Shown: positions 60,383 through 64,000 of the stretch, one piece after another
How positions within the stretch are numbered: position 1 is the stretch's first letter
Layout: each line of letters starts with the position of its first letter
Source: Rhizophagus clarus
Lineage: Eukaryota > Glomeromycota > Glomeromycetes > Glomerales > Glomeraceae
Length of the DNA: 64,000 bases
Reading direction: 5' to 3'
Assembly (NCBI GenBank): GCA_015698045.1
Contig: BLAL01000185.1
Coordinates: 1 to 64,000, forward strand
Program-made: the position numbers and the translations under genes
Notes under the pieces: model-generated
Seen by the model: only the letters and a program-made list of their open reading frames with translations
The model's database searches: none
Told to the model about the DNA's origin: nothing

Positions 60383-60712
60383 ATGACACCAACACTTGGG
60401 TCATCCCACAGTGAAATGCAAAAGTTATCTAACAAAATATTTAAAGGTATAAACGCCCTCTCACCAATTGTTCGCAAGGCTTTCCTTCAGTCAGAACCCA
60501 AGAATAAAGTTATATCGGTTATTAGACCTGTGGCATCAAAGCCCGAGGTCACCGAAGGAGACCAGTATCAAGCATGGGTTCAGTTCCATTTGTTAATGAG
60601 TTACGCCAAGAACAGCTACTATCTCACTTACATACCATAAATCTCCCGTTAAAGAAGTTTTTGGAGAGGCACTTTATCAGACCATCAGGGCAGAAAATGA
60701 GTCGAATACTAT
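60383..60712 (+). CDS. Hypothetical small gene or fragment
   Basis: A frame of 85 codons opens at 60383 (LSNKIFKGINALSPIVRKAF, then VIRPVASKPEVTEGDQYQ). Coding-looking text continues in a different frame (VNELRQEQLLSHLHTINLPL, KKFLERHFIRPSGQKMSRIL) to about 60712. A frame change near 60580-60600, a missed intron or chance overlap would explain this. No family is recognised. Confidence 0.35.
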
Positions 60713-60796
60713 AAATGGTATTTCGCGATCAATAAAAAATAAAAAATAAATTGATTGACAAACAACGCGTCAGTTGCGTCACGTTTAAGTATAAAG

Positions 60797-60804
60797 TATA
60801 AATA
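60797..60804 (+). promoter_or_regulatory. TATA box of the 60854 gene
   Basis: TATAAATA lies 50 bp before the ATG at 60854. The same octamer lies 36 bp before the ATG at 62213. Confidence 0.6.
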
Positions 60805-60853
60805 CACGCTATCTCATCATTTCTTTACGCACTTTTTTTAATTTTTAAAAAAA

Positions 60854-61782
60854 ATGGAACAAATACCTTCTGAAATCAATACCGAGGTATAAGAGCAAAA
60901 ATATAAAAATATTTTTAATAATCTATAATCGAAAATTCTTACTTTGTTACTTTGGTATTTTAATATTATAGCTCAGGCTCATATATAAACCTACGAGTAA
61001 ATATAACTTACAAGACACAATAGGCTTGAAATACGAAAAACAACGCTGGCTTGCTTATTTGGTAACTATTTATTAATTTTTAATAAGAAGAATAAAAATT
61101 GTTTTTTTAATAGTTAATTTTTGTAATAGGAGATAATGCGAGAATGTCTTTATGAAAAGAACGTAGATTTTAACGTTAATTATAGGAGTCAAAAGCATGT
61201 GATAACTGCACAAATTGTTCGTTCTGTAAATATTAAATTTTAATTCTCATCATTTCTTTTTTTTTTTTTAAAAGTATACTAAAAATTATTATATTATAGT
61301 TTAAAAAAAGGGCTCCTGACTTCCCTGTAACCGCAGGTGACTGGGCTGTAAAGGAAATGCTTGTTAGCACAATTCAAAATAAGCGTAAGTTATAATAACT
61401 TTATTTATAACTAGTGGGTTTATAGTAGAGATTAATTATTTCATTTTATTTTATAATAGGTTATTATCTAAAAAAAAAGAAAAATGAATTAGAAAATAAT
61501 TTAAGAGTTCCACCACGAAATTCTCCAGCATTACAGGACCGTTCTCCACCACCCCCTCAAGCACAACAAGATCCTCCTTCTCCAGTTGAGCCTCCTTCTC
61601 CAGTTGAGCCTCCTTCTCCAGTTGAGCCTCCTCCTCCAGTTGAGCCTCCAGAACCACGTACTGATGAAGAACAAGTTCCAATTAATCCTCCAAAAAGGGT
61701 CCGGAAACAACGTGAAAATGACAAAGAGAATCAGAATAATGTTCCTAAAAAAAGAGGAAGAAAAGCAAAATCAAATAAATAA
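60854..61782 (+). CDS. Five-exon gene for a 208-residue basic, proline-repeat protein
   Basis: Exons are 60854-60886, 60972-61061, 61130-61225, 61300-61384 and 61460-61782, with consistent phases and no stop. The protein starts MEQIPSEINTE. Its middle exons read LIYKPTSKYNLQDTIGLKYE, CLYEKNVDFNVNYRSQKHV and KKRAPDFPVTAGDWAVKEML. The last exon has a basic helix, four PPSPVEP/PPPPVEP repeats and a C-terminal KKRGRKAKSNK (AT-hook- or nuclear-signal-like). No known family is recognised. It diverges from the transposase gene, so it may be the accessory protein of that element; this is inference. Confidence 0.75.
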
Positions 61783-62169
61783 ACTTAATCTCGGAGATGT
61801 CAATTTCTTCGTTCTTGTAGTATAAAACGAATTATACATAGTTTTGACTTAATTAGTTCAATAAAGTTATGTATTAGAGATATAAACTATTGATTAATTC
61901 ATCTTAAGGTTGAATGAAAACTATTGTTCGTGTTACTTAATTATTTTAATGATTTTCATTTCATTCGAATTACAGTAATAAAAAATTACTTCCGTATAAA
62001 TAAATTGAATTGTGCAATGCGTAAATTTGTCCACGCCTCATTTATGCTTGGATTGGATGTTCAATCACTAAATAAAGTAATATCATATAAAATAATCTAC
62101 ACACTATAAATTACTTTGATAAGAAATTTTACACATTTAATCTTTGTTCTAAAAAATCACTTTAAATCT
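61783..62169. other. Intergenic DNA
   Basis: AT-rich with ATTAATTCATC / CATTTCATTCG-type segments. An open frame at 61924 has no coding character. Confidence 0.4.
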
Positions 62170-62177
62170 TATAAATA
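62170..62177 (+). promoter_or_regulatory. TATA box of the 62213 gene
   Basis: TATAAATA lies 36 bp upstream of the ATG, followed by a pyrimidine-rich TTTTCCCTTCAA initiator-like stretch. Confidence 0.55.
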
Positions 62178-62212
62178 CTTTTCCCTTCAATTATGATAAC
62201 TTACAGTTGAAA

Positions 62213-62706
62213 ATGGTTCACAAAAGAAGTCAAAATAAATTACAAGAACGAAAAAATAAATCCTTTTCAAATAATAAAAGAAAAAGAGATAAGGTGAGTG
62301 AACACTTTAGAACCGCCTAGAGTGGTTACTAGGTTCGCCCGTAGTTTTTCAGATCTTTTAGATAGCTTTTTTTATTTTTTTTCTTCTTATATCTTTTATT
62401 TTTTTGTTTATCTTTTTTTAGAGGGTTTAATAAAGGATGAAGTATATAATTGTATTCGGTTGTTATCTGGTTTCTAATTAAAAAATTGGTTTAGGTCAAC
62501 TCTTTAAATGAAACAATTGAAAATAAAGATAAAGGTAAAGGTAATTATAAATTATAATTGTATAAATAATATCAATTACTAACATTTATTTAGAAATTAC
62601 ACAATTAAAACGGCAAAAAACATTTGCCGTTGAATTATATCAACAAAAATTAAACCAAATAATAGAAATAGAAAATAAATTAGAAAAACAAATGTATAGA
62701 AAATGA
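62213..62706 (+). CDS. Three-exon gene for a 77-residue basic coiled-coil protein
   Basis: Exons are 62213-62293, 62495-62534 and 62594-62706, with GTGAGT/GTAAAG donors and TTTAG acceptors and fitting phases. The protein has a basic N-terminus (MVHKRSQNK, NNKRKRDK). A probable coiled coil follows (VNSLNETIENKDKEITQLKR, then FAVELYQQKLNQIIEIENKL). The order basic region then hydrophobic heptads is bZIP-like, but it is short and lacks a clear leucine zipper signature. Intact; function unknown. Confidence 0.6.
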
Positions 62707-62710
62707 ATTT

Positions 62711-62809
62711 TGTAAATAAATTTTGTAAATAAATTTTGTAAATAAATTTTGTAAATAAATTTTGTAAATAAATTTTGTAAATAAATTTTGTAAATAAATT
62801 TTGTCAATA
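62711..62809 (+). repeat. Tandem array of Pumilio-type motifs
   Basis: Seven perfect TGTAAATA octamers occur at exact 13-bp spacing (62711, 62724, 62737, 62750, 62763, 62776, 62789), plus a TGTCAATA variant at 62802. The first starts 5 bp after the stop codon of the 77-residue protein, so all would lie in its 3' UTR. UGUANAUA is the PUF-protein recognition element. Each unit also contains AATAAA, a poly(A) signal. Confidence 0.75.
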
Positions 62810-62815
62810 AATTAT

Positions 62816-63400
62816 ATGTCATTATAATTCGGTTCTCCCAACTATTCTATTCATCACTTCTGATTTAATTACATTTTTACAAGATTCCAAACGTTTTGTC
62901 ACTACTAGAAAGCAAGAATTTTACGTAAGAACATGCGAGACAAGTTTTGTGAGAAAAAAATCATTTTTACACGAGAAAAAATTCTCAGGACAATCCTAAC
63001 TGTTACACTGAAGATCTGCTACTATCAATCAAATTTTACGTATTACTACGATCTTTGAATTTTTGAAGTTTATTAAATATTTGTATAATTTGTAATTAGA
63101 CAAATTTTACTAAAATACTATAATGCTAAATTCTGTTGGTTTATCTATATAAAATACGGTACTGACAAAAAGTAAATTTTACTCTTAGTTTAATATAATT
63201 TAACAAACAGATCGTGTATTTGCTAAAATCCTTCTTTTTACATGTATTTTCTCACGCAGATTTTTCTATATTTATACAATCCAATTACGCAAAAGTTATT
63301 TTTTCTTTACGACAAAGAAATTATTTTAAGTTTTCGTAATGTCTAAAACTATGGCTAGCTTTTGATACTCTCTTTAGGTAAGTCTGCGCTAAGATGGAGA
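62816..63400. other. AT-rich non-coding DNA
   Basis: No gene, repeat or RNA is recognised. Several TTTTACG / CGTAAAA-type short motifs occur. Confidence 0.4.
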
Positions 63401-63710
63401 GACCCGCTTGGTCCCAAATTTTTTTCACTCAACAGATTGCATAAAGGAATTGGAAAAAAAGGTGCAGGAACTTCAAGAGCAAGTGGATGGTATGGATCGG
63501 GATTAAAAGGATAACTAGAGAGAATTGCTGCGGGTATATAATGAATTAAAGAAGACAGAGAGGAAGTAAGTAATCAACTTTTTTGCTAATAAGGTTCCTT
63601 AAATTAATATAATTTTTGACATTTATTTTATTAGAATTACTCGTTTAAAAGCAGAAAGGTAGGAAAGGATTGAAGAAGGTCAAGGAGAAAATAAATTTTT
63701 GTAATAATAT
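63400..63710 (+). pseudogene. Coiled-coil gene fragment, decayed
   Basis: The text DCIKELEKKVQELQEQVDGM continues with ELLRVYNELKKTERK up to a GTAAGT donor (about 63568). It resumes after TTAG near 63634 with ITRLKAER. Two or three stops interrupt it (for example after DGMDRD near 63507). It resembles coiled-coil tails common in this genome type; the parent gene is not identified. Confidence 0.45.
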
Positions 63711-64000
63711 TATTTATATTCCTAATATATTTTTTTCATATATATGTGTTACAAATTGTTTATTATCGTTGTTATAAGTTGGTAAATATTGATGTGCTTG
63801 GTAAACTAGTTTTAAAAATGAAGGATAAAGTATTGTCAAATCTAGCGCAAGAATAGTGACAATACAAAGAGCAATGACAATACAAAGAGCAATAAAATTA
63901 CAGGTATTGCGAATAAAGTGACTACACTAAGATACAAATGTACTCGCCTACTTTTTAGATCTTTAATCCCTAAACAGAAAAAAAGAAAAACCTAAAGAAA
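63711..64000. other. Unassigned DNA at window end
   Basis: AT-rich with a short duplication of GACAATACAAAGAGCAAT (about 63860-63890). No gene is seen. Confidence 0.4.

Noticed and set aside
61586-61825. Leu/Ser-rich plus frame over the proline repeats
   Set aside because: It is a shifted reading of the PPSPVEP repeat; the exon-phase-consistent frame is the one annotated at 60854-61782.
53291-62706. Single complete second CACTA element from 53291 to the window end
   Set aside because: The terminus is suggestive but no complementary right end is visible, so only a fragment is claimed.
62640-62822. Minus-strand frame of repeated KFIYKIYLQNLFT
   Set aside because: It is the translation of the 13-bp TGTAAATA repeat, not a gene.

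Overview
The window looks like a repeat-dominated, very AT-rich fungal nuclear segment, most likely from an arbuscular mycorrhizal fungus (Glomeromycotina, Rhizophagus-like). The evidence is many short introns (GTAAG...TACTAAC...TTTTAG), multi-exon Tnp2-type 'transposase domain' genes, a Ty3 retrotransposon, LINE pieces and abundant MITEs. No ordinary housekeeping gene, rRNA or tRNA was recognised. The assignment to this group is inference from style, not from a search.

Layout. Positions 5-9721 and 33367-43130 are two nearly identical, inverted copies of one CACTA-like DNA transposon (termini CACAGGTCGAA...TTCGACCTGTG). Each carries a Tnp2-type transposase and a divergent seven-exon RS-domain accessory gene. 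The four ends give no 3-bp target duplication for either copy alone, but the outer ends are both flanked by AAA. The whole 43 kb may therefore be a composite transposon, or the interior may have been inverted. The 23.6-kb interior holds arrays of intron/micro-exon modules (10.3-11.8, 20.6-21.3, 25.3 and 29.7-31.0 kb), a broken Ty3 element (11851-19944) with a hAT-type MITE inside it, a decayed TIR-bounded element (25.3-29.7 kb) that splits one module array, and several smaller repeats.

Right of the composite lie a broken LINE ORF1 (43337-44991), divergent module arrays (45.7-47.96 kb), an inverted MITE pair (48.3-49.0 kb), a LINE 3' fragment (49.5-50.0 kb) and more module arrays (50.1-53.3 kb). 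Next comes a pogo-like MITE (55.2 kb). Last is a second divergent transposase locus: a ten-exon Tnp2-type gene on the minus strand (56240-59797), intact except for one homopolymer shift, facing two intact small multi-exon plus-strand genes (60854-61782 and 62213-62706). The second of these is followed by seven perfect Pumilio-type TGTAAATA motifs.

The most novel signals are: (1) at least eight tandem arrays of about 110-bp modules, each a 24-52 nt exon-like core between good splice sites; the introns contain a hairpin whose stem sequence changes between array families while pairing and branch-point position are kept; (2) divergent pairs of such arrays around a related hairpin-rich centre; (3) the 43-kb composite architecture; (4) the PUF-motif array directly after a stop codon.
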